Below, in pieces: positions 24,401 to 35,328 of a DNA stretch of 64,000 nucleotides. Location of the stretch: contig CM051457.1 of NCBI GenBank assembly GCA_028274465.1, forward strand, positions 27,191,313 through 27,255,312. The letters run 5' to 3'. Position 1 is the first letter of the stretch. Each line of letters begins with the position of its first letter. The notes below the pieces were generated by a model. That model did no database searches. It was not told where the DNA came from and saw only the letters and a list, made by a program, of their open reading frames with translations. The position numbers and the translations under genes are program-made. This stretch comes from Plantago ovata (Eukaryota; Streptophyta; Magnoliopsida; Lamiales; Plantaginaceae).

Positions 24401-25601
24401 TTTTAAGTCATTTTTGGAAGACTAAGATGTAGGGGTTTTGTGCATATCTCGTAGCTTAATGTTCCATTTCAGGTGCAGTCATCATGTATTGTCGAGTTTG
24501 ATGGCTCTTCGAAGGGAAACCCTGGACAAGCTGGTGCCGGAGCTGTGTTACGGGCAGCAGACGGAAGCATGGTACTCCAATCTAGCTTTCCCTACTCTAT
24601 TATTTTATATGAGCTCTCCCTTCTTTTTAATGTTTGTTCTCATCTCAAGCGTGAAAGTTACCATTGCGTTGCTAATGGACTTCATTACATCTGATTCATT
24701 TTATGAGAAGGAGATATGAATTTTCTAGTGCTGTAAAAAAATATAAATTTCTGGTGTCGTAACATGACTTCAAGTTCAATTGCACTTGACTTTTGGCCTT
24801 GAATACTGACAGGTAGTTCGATTACGGGAAGGTGTTGGTATTGCGACTAATAATGTTGCTGAGTACCGAGGTGCCATCTTAGGGCTGAAATATGCTCTTG
24901 AAATTGGGTTCAAACATATACGTATTCAAGGAGACTCTAAACTAGTCTGCATGCAGGTAATAAGTCAGCTTTGTACTTCCTTTGATCCTGATATAAACTC
25001 ATTGAGTCATTATTGTTACTCATGTGAATTATTTGCGGTTCATGTTACATATGAACAGGTTCAAGGTCTTTGGAGAACCAAAACGCAGAATATGTCTGAA
25101 CTGTGTAAGGTGGCTAAAGAGCTGAAGGACCGGTTTCTATCTTTCCAGATACTTCATGTTGAAAGAGTAAGTAATCATCGGTAAAATTACACATTCCCAA
25201 TGAACTGTATTACCCGATAACGCCATGTTTTTCTTGAGGTCAGCTTAAATATATGGTTTCTTCCATGCGAGTATAAAGTTGGATTTATCCACAAAAAAAA
25301 CTCCTTTGCTTTTGCTTTGCCTGGAATGTTGTTGAAGTTTGTTTCATCTGTAACTTACTAAAGTACGATTTCTCATTCTAAAAGCTTTGTAATTGTTATC
25401 AGGACTACAACACTGAAGCTGATGCTCAAGCAAATCTTGCAGTGCATCTGAAGAGTAATTTTCTATATCATTCCCCATTTAGTTTTGTACTACTTCAGTG
25501 TTGTTTACAAGGATCTCACAGTATGCTATGATTCTGCAGATGGTGATATTGAAGTAGAACCCGTACGAACTGACCTGAATGACCTAAATGCTCGAACATA
25601 A
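21430..25601 (+). CDS. RNase H1-type protein with N-terminal hybrid-binding domain
   Basis: Nine exons: 21430-21528, 22288-22446, 22597-22656, 23142-23237, 24473-24571, 24813-24956, 25059-25166, 25403-25454 and 25540-25601. They join to 292 codons. The enzyme would cleave RNA in RNA-DNA hybrids (R-loops, primers). Residues 7-55 form the Cauli_VI/RNase H1 hybrid-binding domain (FYVVRKGDTVGVYKS, then VYKGYGLSKEAEEYL). Residues 140-275 form the RNase H fold with all four acidic residues: D148 (EFDGSSKGNPG), E188 (NVAEYRG), D212 (QGDSK) and D262 (EADAQAN). No obvious transit peptide precedes MADEKDAF, so nuclear or cytosolic action is likelier than plastid. An in-frame stretch upstream lacks an ATG, which supports the start used. 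The closest relative I recall is Arabidopsis At3g01410. Confidence 0.92.
24085..24223. repeat. Tandem duplication, 69 bp unit, in RNase H intron 4
   Basis: AGAGGTTTTAG, GGAAAGTTGTA, GAAATCTA and CAAGTGCTCTTAGTTTTTAT recur at 24085 and 24154 with only a few differences. A recent slip or unequal exchange within a 1.2 kb intron. Confidence 0.85.
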
Positions 25602-26402
25602 TGCAATATTTCACTGGTTTGGTTCTGGGTAGGATTTGGTACCTGATGCTTTTGGTTTCTGCATTTTGTCCGGTACAAACACAGATCCATGTCGTATGTA
25701 AAGTATCATCAGGTTTATGTATCTGTAGCCTAACCTTTGTATACCTGGAAGCTAAATGTATTATTTTGCTCATAAATCTAGCTCATGGTCAATCAAGAGA
25801 ACCATCCCATCCTTAGTGTCTAGGTTCTTTCTTTTTCTGTTTTCTTTCGTATTTCAGAATTCGCTAGAGACATCGCCAGGTTGAAGCTGATGTAGTTGGC
25901 ATGTTGACCGAGCTGTGTGAATCTATGCTGTGCTCTTGAATGTGATTACTGATTACTAGTTTCGCAAATGAGCAAGATCTAAATCTTGGGCAAGCAGAAA
26001 TTTGTTTGCAGTGGAAGAATGAATTGACATGGGAAAGAAAGCTTTGTACTTTACAAGTGGGGTATTTCGATCCTACACCATCCCCTTATGGTCTCTCCCC
26101 ACACTGTAGTAGTGGACCCACATGTGGACCCACTGCTACAGTGAGGGGTGATACCATGAGGGGGAGGTCTGGAATCGACCGAGCAAGGAAAATGGAAAGC
26201 ACTAATTTTTTGACATGAAACTACGTATTACACTCATTCTAATAATATAATGCGCTAAAGATCGAATAATTAGGACTTTTAAGAAAAAAAAAAAATTTGA
26301 ATAAAATTTTTAGACCATGGAAATAAAATGTCATGGAATAATAGGATAACTGGAAAACTTGTCACCTGTCAACCAGATCAAACTCAACTATCTTGAACGA
26401 CA
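25602..26402. other. RNase H 3'UTR and intergenic spacer
   Basis: Holds the 3' flank of the RNase H gene and a hairpin element at 26080-26166. No other gene is recognised. Confidence 0.5.
26080..26166. repeat. Hairpin / short fold-back element
   Basis: CCCCTTATGGT, CTCCCCACACTGTAGTAGTGG and their inverse (CCACTGCTACAGTG, AGGGGTGATACCATGAGGGG) face each other across a central CACATGTG. The arms are about 35 bp with a few mismatches. Could be a tiny MITE or a small-RNA-like hairpin; no flanking duplication could be read. Confidence 0.6.
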
Positions 26403-27993
26403 ATGGCTTCCTTATCTGCATTCTCAATTTCCAGACCAAATCATCCTTCTAATCTATCAGCCTCTTCCACCCCACGTCAATTCGCATTCTTTCGCCTCAA
26501 CAACTTCCAGACCCAGTTTCACATTTCCCCCATTTATGTAAAACAGAGCAGCAACAAGCTACGTAGCTTAAGACCTACAAAACTAAAAGCTGCTACGGAG
26601 GATGAACAAACCCTTGCCCCAGAAGAAGAAACGCCACCACCTCAAGCCGCCGGTGACGCCCCAGAGGAGACAGTTTCTGTTCCTGTCTCGCCTTCAGACG
26701 TTCTAACTATGTTTTTTCAGGTAGTATTGTGTTGCCTATCAGGTGTTTGATGAATTGTCTGTTTGAGTGTTTGTTGTTTAAATTTGCAGGCGGAGGGTAC
26801 ATTGGCTGAATCTGCTGTTCCTGCCGTTACCAAGGCCTTAGAGGTTCTTACTTTGCTTCTTTTTATGATTTCATGGTCTGGTTATATTATTGACTTCTTG
26901 ATTTGTTATGTGCTATATTGGTACTTGATCTTGACTGTAGTGATGCAACATTGCAATGTAGTTGTATAGCTGATAAATTTCAGATAAGTAAGGTCTTAAC
27001 TCTGTAACTTTGTGACGTCGGAGCAGTGTAGTACAATTGTTAATCTGAGTAACCATTAACACCTCAAGACCAAGAACTCTTGGACTACATATAGAGACTA
27101 GAGTCATTGACTTGGACTACGATTAGTAGTAAAATATATCGGCTATATCAGGAAAAAAAATGAAAAAGGGCTTAACTTTGTAACTGGATTAGTCCTCCAT
27201 ATCATGATGGTGAAAGTTCTTTAACATAGGATATGTTGCTTATTGCCTGATTCATTGAGTGTGGGGTTACTGCCTGCTGGTACAGTTTGGAACTTTGGAT
27301 CAGGAAATTATTAGTAGAGGTATTTGGAAAGAATTCTTCTGTTTTGTAATACCAACTTAAGGTACATCGCGATGTGTAGACAGTGTAGTCATATAGGAGT
27401 AAAATCTTGCATTTATGATCATCGACTCTCCACTGTATTTTTAAAGCATGCACTAGTTTTGAACTTTTGATACTTAAATGACCAGAACAAGTTATTAGTA
27501 CCTTCTCCAGCCCTTGTGTTCTCTCGTTCATTCTTGCCATTGATATCTCTCATGATGTGGAGGTGTAGATTTAAGAGTCAGAGGGCTCGCTGCATGGTGC
27601 TTGTCTTCAATGAACAGTGCAAATCTTGAAATTTGTGGACTATGCAATGTAATCTTTCTCAACTTATTGATTCCATTTGTAGGAAGTAGAAGGCATTTCA
27701 GATCTCAAAGTACGAGTTCTTGAGGGCATAGCAAGTGTAGAGGTGATTTTCTTACTTTGTTTGCTTCTTACAATTATATTTTGATTAAAAACAAAAAAAA
27801 GTGAACTCGATTCGTTAACCGTTCATTGTTGGTGTATGTATAATAAACTGACAATCTTTTCCTTTTGCAGCTAACAAAGCAAACAACAGTACAAGCTACT
27901 GGAGTGGCTTCAAGTTTGGTTGAGGTAATACAAGGCTCTGGTTTTAAGTTGCAAACTTTGAATTTGAGCTTCGAGGATGAAGAAGATAAGTAG
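26403..27993 (+). CDS. Predicted plastid protein with HMA-like ferredoxin fold lacking CxxC
   Basis: Exons 26403-26720, 26790-26843, 27683-27742 and 27871-27993 join in frame to 184 codons. The first 60 residues are rich in Ser, Pro, Arg and Asn and lack acidic residues (MASLSAFSISRPNHPSNLSA), as in a chloroplast transit peptide. An acidic, proline-rich linker (about 62-96) follows. From about residue 107 the sequence alternates helix and strand: AEGTLAESAVPAVTKALE, EVEGISDLKVRVLEGIASVE, LTKQTTVQATG, SLVEVIQGSGFKLQTL. The pattern G-x2-SVEL...TTVQATG...L-x3-I-x3-GF resembles heavy-metal-associated domains, but no cysteine pair is present, so metal binding is unlikely. I do not recognise the gene by name. 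All junctions are GT/AG and in phase; the last 75 bases could instead be a retained intron tail, since GAG|GTAATA looks donor-like. Confidence 0.8.
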
Positions 27994-29337
27994 ATCTTTC
28001 GGTAGGGGTATGATGGACGATTCAAGTTGCAACTTGCAAGGTATGAATTCGTAGCTATCGACCAAGGAAGCTTTGAGCTGGTCCTTTATACATGGGGAAC
28101 GTTGCTAAATCGTGTATACTTTCATTTGCTGAGTTTTGAGAATCTGGAAAATGACTTAAGAATGTTACTCATTGCAACTTCTTGTTGAATTGAATGTCAA
28201 AATTTAGTAAAAACAGTTAATTACTGCTTCCACATTGTACTCCTTTTGTAGTTTGGCAATTCATTTTCTTTAGAAAAATATAAGAGGGTAATCTGGTTAC
28301 AAGTTACAACAGTCAACCGGGATAATTCACATCTCTCAATCTTCTACAGACTACAGTATCTTTCAGAAACAGCTCATCTGCCACATAGAAAAATTAATTT
28401 CTAGTTTAGTCAGTGATGTATGAATATAAAAACCCAGAATTTGTTTGACTACGGTTCCGATCGAATTGCATGTTATATCAAAGGTAAAGAACAAGCCTTA
28501 TGTGCACGTTGACAAATGCATGCCTAGCTAACTGATCTCACAAATCCACTCTCGTTCGACGTTCATCACATGTAAACATTCCAGTGTATCTACAACAAAC
28601 GAAATTCTTGTAGTTCGGAACTTAAAACCTACTAAGTTTACATGTGAATACAGAAAACCTAGCAAGGAAGATGAACTGTGCATCTGTAAATGTACGTATC
28701 ACTGTAATGATGTTCCGGGAAGAAGATGTGCGCAGTAGCATCACATGCCTGATACCGTAAGCCACCAGATCATGTGCTCTTGAACCAATCCAACGTGCCG
28801 TTTTGACACCACAAACATAGAGAGAAATACAAGAGGTACCAATACAACGCTACAACCTACAAGCTCCCCAGATTGAAGGCTCATAGTATTAACTCTGTGA
28901 TGAATCATAAATCTTACAGGGAACTGATCAGCAGAAGTGCTCCCGTTTTATTTTATCTGTCACAAAGATTATACTCTGTAACGGACATCAGTTATTTTAC
29001 TTGTGCTAGAGTGTGAATCAATTAAAAAAAATAAAATTGAACCGGCAAAGCGAGGATCAATAATTGTTCCCCATTTACCCCGTGGTGACTCGAACCCCGA
29101 CCTATTGGTTAGAACTTAGAGTGGTGAAACAGATTTAATAAATAATAATAACTAGAGACATGAAAGCAAGAGGCTTTGTATTATGACCAGGTTAAGAACT
29201 CAGCTTCCCATAAATATGCAACTAAAGTGAACCTTGTAATACTAATTCTATTGCAGTATTAGTTATGCAGTAACTGCTGGAAGATACAGATACAAGAAAA
29301 GTAAAAGAAACCAATTAAACTTGGTTATTATGAGAAT
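27994..29337. other. No gene recognised; possible tRNA-like repeat
   Basis: 3' flank of the plastid-protein gene and spacer. Near 29010-29115 the minus strand has a B-box-like GGGTTCGAGTC and a T-rich end, possibly an old SINE; evidence is too thin for a separate call. Confidence 0.4.
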
Positions 29338-30085
29338 GGCTTCAGCAGCAAAAGCAATAGAAAGCTAAGAGAACAAAAACCCAATCCAAATCGGATTATG
29401 CCTCAAGAAACCTCTCCTTCTCTATATAAAATCAAACCCAAACCCAAACTAATATATATAACTATATAATATATAACCTCTCATAATCGTAATCATATAG
29501 CAATTACAAAATTTCTGAAACAATCAACTCTCAAATAAAATTCATCATCTTAAATCGCGAACGGAAGCTTTTCCTGATCTAGGACGACACTGCGAACATC
29601 CCGATTGCCATCAGCTCGATTTTCTCCCTTGCACATGCAAAGCTTGTGAACAGGTACAGTTCGTCCCGATCTGTTCGGGGTTCGAAATACATGACTTGAA
29701 TAGCTTGATATTTGTCAAATTATCGGGTGAATTTGAAGGATCCGATTGTTTGAAAATTGAATTGGTGTATTAAGGGTTACTTAATTTGTCTCTGTTTGGG
29801 GTTCGAAATACATGACTTGAATAGCTTGATATTTGTCAAATTATCGGGTGAATTTGAAGGATCCGATTGTTTGAAAATTGAATTGGTGTTTTAAGGGTTA
29901 CTTAATTTGTCTCTGTTCGGGGTTCGAAATACATGACTTGAATAGCTTGATATTTGTCAAATTATCGGGTGAATGTGAAGGATCCGAATGTTTGAAAATT
30001 GAATTGGTGTTTTAAGGGTTACTTAATTTGTCTCCTAATGCAAGTATTGTGTTTAGTTAATTGTTCTATGTGGAATAGTGATGTA
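29338..30085 (+). pseudogene. Truncated copy of the AN1 zinc-finger gene (promoter, exon 1, part of intron)
   Basis: Closely matches 34345-34856: the same leader, the same TATATAAA box (29423-29430), exon 1 at about 29560-29652 and the start of intron 1. Exon 1 still encodes the [14 protein letters not shown] segment of the first AN1 finger, but the ATG region (about 20 bp and preceding leader) is deleted. No second exon follows; the TBP gene begins instead. The intron part has expanded into a 3 x 121 bp array. It cannot make the protein. Confidence 0.88.
29671..30033. repeat. Tandem array, three units of 121 bp
   Basis: Units start at 29671, 29792 and 29913 with CTGTTCGGGGTTCGAAATAC and differ at only a few positions. 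The single-copy counterpart is in intron 1 of the intact AN1 gene (about 34667-34785). A local, recent amplification in the pseudogene copy. Confidence 0.95.
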
Positions 30086-30283
30086 CAAAAAAAATAGTAG
30101 AACCTTAATTAATTGAATGGAGATGTTTATCTTTAATAATATGATTAAACAAAACTAAATAAACATAGATATTTGATTTATGCAGTCCGAATACACTTGG
30201 GGATACACTTAGAAACTCTAAAAAATACACTTGGGGATTACTTTGCAAATTCTATTGTAAGTCGGTTTAGTTAGCCGCATCTC

Positions 30284-30291
30284 TATATATA
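30284..30291 (+). promoter_or_regulatory. Candidate TATA box of the TBP-like gene
   Basis: TATATATA followed by ACCCACCC and a CT-rich leader (30335-30362, CTTCTTTTTTCTCTC) resembles a plant core promoter. It lies about 540 bp before the ATG, leaving room for a leader intron. Confidence 0.4.
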
Positions 30292-30834
30292 CCCACCCAG
30301 CCCCTCAGCAAAACCTATTTATTCATTCCTTCCGCAACATGCCCCTGCTTCTTTTTTCTCTCAAGATTGAATTCGCTTATTAATCATCGATCGATTATAT
30401 TTAACTTATGCTAGATAGCAAATTTAGTTTTAATTATGTGAATTCTAGGGTTTAATTTGTTGATGATGCTTAAATAGCTCTAGGAATTTTTATGCTGATT
30501 TATAGGCTTTATCAATTGTCTTGGGAGCTTTGGTTTTCTCCCCGAGTCTGTGACTATGGTTATACATGTTACATGTACATACTACTGTCGCTTATTATAA
30601 AAGCACTGTTTTTAAAAAAAAAAAAATTATTTTTAAGGTCTGTATGTTTGATTGTAATTATTGGTAATTGTATCGATTGCGTGACTCGATGTTCTGTTTT
30701 AAACTGGGTTGTGATTGTTTGTAATACGGCCCATAAACTGTTTGATGAAATATTTTGGGAAAGGAGTTTATGACTGGTATTTGATGTGCCTTTTGTCCCT
30801 TTTTGAAGTAGAGAGCTCAAAAAGACCAGTAGTC

Positions 30835-31422
30835 ATGGATTCCCAGTCTATGGAGGGTATCCAAGAACGAATTGTTCCAGTAATTCAGAACGTCGTGTCG
30901 ACAGCCGATGTGGGCTGCAGACTGGACCTCAAAGCTATAGCAATGCAAGCACGCAATGCTGAATACAACCCAAAGCGATTTGCGGCTGTGATTATGAGGA
31001 TTAGAGAACCAAAAACGACGTGTCTGATTTTTGCCTCTGGGAAGATGGTTTGTACGGGAGCCAAGAGCGAAAAACTGTCGAATTTCGCAACAAGGAAGTA
31101 TGCCCGGGTGCTACAAAAAATCTTTCCCGGCAATGAGATAGTTTTCAAGAATTTCAAGATCCAGAACATAGTTTCCTCGACCGATGTTAAATTTCCTATC
31201 CGACTCGAAGGCCTTCAGATGGAACATGCAGCTTTTGCGAGGTATGAACCAGAAATATTCCCGGGATTGATCTATAGGATGAAACAACCCAAGGTCACGA
31301 TACTTATATTTGTGTCCGGGAAGGTTGTCATTACTGGAGCTAAACAAAGAGAACAACTTGTTACTGCGTTTAACAACATATACCCAGTGCTTACTCAATT
31401 TCAGAAAGTTGCAATCAAGTAA
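30835..31422 (+). CDS. Intronless, divergent TATA-box-binding protein
   Basis: One open frame of 195 codons covering the whole two-repeat TBP saddle. Start chosen at [15 protein letters not shown], matching the length and position of usual plant TBP N-termini; the frame is open about 40 codons further upstream without TBP similarity. Repeat 1 keeps [20 protein letters not shown] and [16 protein letters not shown]; repeat 2 keeps [24 protein letters not shown] and [14 protein letters not shown]. The four DNA-intercalating Phe positions (KRFAAV, LIFASG, EIFPG, LIFVSG) are intact. Unusual sites include [30 protein letters not shown] and [15 protein letters not shown], in or near regions that contact TFIIA/TFIIB in canonical TBP. 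Plant TBP genes normally have many introns, so a retrocopy is likely. The absence of stops argues for selection or recent origin. Confidence 0.9.
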   Translation: MDSQSMEGIQERIVPVIQNVVSTADVGCRLDLKAIAMQARNAEYNPKRFAAVIMRIREPKTTCLIFASGKMVCTGAKSEKLSNFATRKYARVLQKIFPGNEIVFKNFKIQNIVSSTDVKFPIRLEGLQMEHAAFARYEPEIFPGLIYRMKQPKVTILIFVSGKVVITGAKQREQLVTAFNNIYPVLTQFQKVAIK

Positions 31423-31990
31423 AGGGATGGTTTGGCTAGTTGATCACCCTCTCACCGTAGGTCGTTGATCGAACATACCGAATTGGATCGATCCAAGGCC
31501 TATACGTGTTTGGTATTGTGATTGACATAGCTAGATCAGTCTCCGACTATTAAGACTATACTCTTCTTTGTATAATTAGTCAGTATGGACCGTATATATG
31601 ACATTGCAAATTTAGATTCTCTGTGTAGCAACACCTCAAAATTTTGGTATAAGAAGTGTATTAATATTGCTTTTAATTAGCCAACACTTGATTTCTTAGT
31701 TCTTACTCAATTTCTGAAGTTATGCTAACTAAAGAACACAAATATCACAAAACAAAAATACATAATCGAATCATGCTCATATTGAAATATGAAAGTTTTA
31801 CTACGGGACTAATGTATTTCAAATCCGAAAGTTGGAGAAAAATAATGTTCAAGAAGCTAACTGCAAAAACGATCAAACGATCAAATAAGAAGAACAATAA
31901 GCACATGCATGGTTAGTACAAAGAAGGTAAGATTGAAGCACAAAAATGAATGCAAGATCATGAAAGAATAGTATTAAGAGAAACAAAAAA
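31390..31990 (+). repeat. Segmental duplication, copy A (TBP 3' end and downstream)
   Basis: From the last 33 bases of the TBP frame (CTTACTCAATTTCAGAAAGT) through the 3' flank to about 31990. The same sequence returns at 32959-33965, with AATTGACAAAAATTTTCTAA-like ends. Confidence 0.85.
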
Positions 31991-32958
31991 AATGTTGACT
32001 AATGAGTAGAAATTGACAAAAATTTTCTAAATTGAACACAATAATCGAATACATAAGAAATTTAAAAAGACAGACTACTAAACACCGTTACCAATGGAAT
32101 AATAATCTGAAAGTAATATGCTGAAGAAAAGGTTGAATGAAAACAGACTTATGTTTAATTACTTGATTATGCAGAGTTGATGAATCAATGATTTATCTGT
32201 CAAGAAATCACAAAACAAGAGAAGAAGAAATAAAATCAGCATGGTAAGTTAATTTAAAGCACAAAATGTTTGAATAGACGTTTGATTTATAGAATTACCA
32301 GGTCATTGTTTCAACAATTCACCTGTGAAAGATCAAACACACAAATTCGAAGAAGAATCAGAAGAAAATAGAACAACTAAAAATAGAGAAACATAATGAG
32401 CATGGTCAATATTAAGACCACAGAAACAAAATGAGCATGATTAGCATTGAGAACGTAAGATTCAACAACAAAAGAGAATCAAAACAAAGTCATGTCGTAT
32501 AACCTCATGTAGAAAAACGGATGGATGAATGATTTATCTGTCAAAAGATCACAAATCAAAATTAGAGATATATAATAAGCATGATTAATTTTGAGAAAAT
32601 AAGATTCAACAATAAGTCATAAACCTTACAGATCCGAAGAACTGAGAGCTAGATTTTGATGAAGAATGTCGAATGTTTCTGAGACAATTCGAATTCTGCC
32701 GGAGTATTTTAACCTTATCGATCAATTCTTAATATTGAGAACATAAATCAAACATAAGAAAGATTAAAAAAAAAAAACAAAGCCAAATAATTTCAAACAG
32801 AATACAGCCAAAAGATAATTCCAGGATTATAGCTCAAATTACGTGATGAAGAATCGAGCCATCAAAGTTTTATCTATCAAGAAGTAAAATAAAATAAAAT
32901 AAAAAAAAAAGAATCAGCATAGTTAATTTTAAGCACAATACATTTAAATAAAAGATGG
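31991..32958. other. AT-rich spacer with dispersed degenerate repeats
   Basis: A motif like GATTTATCTGTCAAGAAATC recurs near 32190, 32535 and 32865 together with AGCATGGTTAATTTTAAGCA-like sequence. No gene recognised. Confidence 0.55.
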
Positions 32959-33965
32959 CTTACTCAATTTCAGAAAGTTGTAATCAAGTAAATGATAGCT
33001 TGGTTAGTTGATCACCCTCTCACTGCAGGTCGATGAAGATACCGAATGGATCGATCGAAGGCCTATACATGTCTGGTATTGGGATTTACATAGCTAGATC
33101 AGTCGACTATACTCTTCTTTGTATAATTAGTCAGTATGGGCCATATGACATTGCAAATTTAGATTCTTTGTGTAGCAACATCTCAAAATGTTGGTATTAG
33201 CTAGATGAGTATTAATATTGCTTTTAATATAATTGTTTTTAATTAGTATTGATATTAATATTACTTTTTAATTAGTATTGATATTAAGAGTATTGATATT
33301 GCTTTTGATTTATACTGCTTATAATTAGTATTGATAATAATACTGATATTAAGAGTATTAATATTGTTTTTAATTAGTATTGATATTAATATTGCTTTTA
33401 ATAAGTATTGATATTAAGGGTATTAATATTGTTTTTAATTAGTATTGATATTAATATTGCTTTTAATAAGTATTGATATTAAGGGTATTAATATTGTTTT
33501 AATTAGTATTGATATTAAAAGTATTAATATTGATTTTAATTAATATTATTTTTAATTAGTATTGATATTGAAATTAAGAGTATTAATATTGATTTTAATT
33601 AGCCAACACCTGACTTATTAGTTCTTACTCAATTTCTGAAGTTATGCTAATTAAAGAACACAAATGTCACAAAATAAAAAATATAATCGAATCATGCTCA
33701 TATTGAAATCTGAAAGTTTAACTACGTACGGGACTAATGAATCAAAAATATATATTTCAAATCCGAAAGTTGGAGTAAAATAATGTCAAAAAGTTAACTG
33801 CAAAATCATCAAATAATCAAATAAGAAGAACAATAAACACATGCATGGTTAGTACAAAGAACATAAAATTGAACCACAAAATTAAATGTAAGATCATGAA
33901 AGAACAGTGTTAAGAGAGACAAAAAGAATGTTGACTAATGAGTAGAAATTGGCAGAAATTTTCTA
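32959..33965 (+). repeat. Segmental duplication, copy B, expanded by a minisatellite
   Basis: 32959-33195 repeats the TBP tail and its 3' flank (including the TAA stop context). 33595-33965 repeats 31671-31990. Between them lies a minisatellite absent from copy A. It contains only the last 11 codons of TBP, so it is a 3' fragment, not a gene. Confidence 0.85.
33195..33600. repeat. AT-rich minisatellite
   Basis: Built of units like TTAATTAGTATTGATATTAA plus TATTGCTTTTAA. A higher-order unit of about 60 bp, beginning TATTAATATTGTTTTTAATT, is seen at about 33357 and 33421. It separates the two halves of duplication copy B. Confidence 0.85.
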
Positions 33966-34402
33966 AATCTATTTAGCTGCAACATTCCAAATTCGGCTGA
34001 GAAAAATGTGTGGCGAATAAATTTTCCAACGATTTTAAATTAGGGAACAAAAATGGCAAACGAAAGAATTAAATTTTCTGAAATTCGAAATTGAAGAATC
34101 GATGGGAATCCTGGGCAACATTTTCCTTATTCTAGAAACCAAAATAAATAACTGGGCCAGTTGATCCACTTCCATGAGCGGGATTCAAGCTCAAGCCCAT
34201 ATGTCAGCACGCAATCCGCTAAGCCCAGTACCTTCTCGATCTTTCCTTTCACATCCACTCTGGTTAACGCTATAAATGACGTGTAATTTCTTATAAACAT
34301 AAAGGAAAAATAAAAAACAGAAGTCTTCCCGCGTAAGAAAGCTTAGAGAACAAAAACCCAATCCAAGTTGGATTACGCCTCAAGAAACCTCTCCTTCTTC
34401 TC

Positions 34403-34410
34403 TATATAAA
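34403..34410 (+). promoter_or_regulatory. TATA box of the AN1 zinc-finger gene
   Basis: TATATAAA lies 141 bp upstream of the ATG in a CT-rich context (CTCCTTCTTCTC). The same box is preserved in the pseudogene copy at 29423-29430. Confidence 0.65.
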
Positions 34411-34543
34411 ACCAAACCAGATTAATAATCTCTCATAACTCATCATAATCATAATAATAGCAATAACAAAATATCTGAAACAATCAACTCTCTGTTAATT
34501 TCTCAGCTAAAATTCATCATCTTCAATCGCCATTCAAACCGAC

Positions 34544-35328
34544 ATGGGAGGAGGAACGGAAGCTTTTCCTGACCTTGGAAGACACTGCGAACATCCCGAT
34601 TGCCATCAGCTCGATTTTCTCCCTTTCACTTGCAAAGCTTGTGAACAGGTACAGTTCGTTCCCGACCTGATTGCTGTTCGAAATACCTTACGTGAATAGC
34701 TTGATTTGTCAAATTATTGGGTGAATTTAAAGTATCCGATTGTTTGAAATTGAATTGGTGATTTAGGGTTAATTAATTTTTCTCCTAATGCAAGTAGGGC
34801 CCATGCAAGTAATTATGTTTAGTTAATTGTTCTATATGGAATAGTGATGTTATTATTTAATAATTGTTCTAATCATAATATGTTCATGTTCTATAGGTAT
34901 TCTGTTTGGAGCATCGATCCTACAAATCACACGACTGCCCGAACTCTGATATCGACAGCCGTAAGGTGGTCGTTTGCGAAATCTGTTCCGCTGCTATCGA
35001 GACCACCGGCCACGTTGGTGAAGACGAGAAGAAGATTCTAGAAAGGCACGAGAAATTGGGGTCTTGCGACCCGAAGAAGAAAAAGAAGCCCACGTGCCCC
35101 GTAAAACGTTGCAAGGAGGTATTGACATTTTCAAATACGGCCGATTGCAAGAGGTGTCATGTGAAAGTTTGCTTGAAGCATCGGTTTCCGATGGATCACA
35201 CATGCGGTCAGCTGAAACCGGGTTTGGGGAACGGGAAGTTTTTGGCGTCTATGGCCGCGAGGAGCGGGAAGGACTGTGGGGAGAAGATTGTTGGTTCGAA
35301 ATCGTCACGGAGTGTTAATGTTTATTGA
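34544..35328 (+). CDS. Stress-associated protein with two AN1 zinc fingers
   Basis: Exons 34544-34648 and 34897-35328 join to 178 codons. The start [15 protein letters not shown] is typical of the double-AN1 SAP group. Finger 1 has C15, C20, C30, C33, C38, H41, H47 and C49 (C-x4-C-x9-C-x2-C-x4-C-x2-H-x5-H-x-C). Finger 2 has C102, C107, C119, C122, C127, H130, H136 and C138. A short lysine run (DPKKKKK) lies between them. Such proteins act in abiotic stress responses, probably through ubiquitin-related interactions; Arabidopsis relatives that I recall are At3g57480 and At2g41835. The Ser/Arg-rich C-terminal tail is as expected and no defect is seen. A truncated duplicate of the 5' part lies at 29338-30085. 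Confidence 0.93.

Noticed and set aside
29010..29115. Possible SINE on the minus strand
   Set aside because: Only a B-box-like motif is visible; no A box, tail or duplication could be confirmed.
34140..34260. tRNA-like segment upstream of the AN1 gene
   Set aside because: GCTTAGCGG and a degenerate B box are suggestive, but the spacing and ends are not convincing; neither a functional tRNA fold nor SINE ends were found.
34920..35203. Minus-strand frames of 69-76 codons
   Set aside because: Antisense shadows of AN1 gene exon 2.
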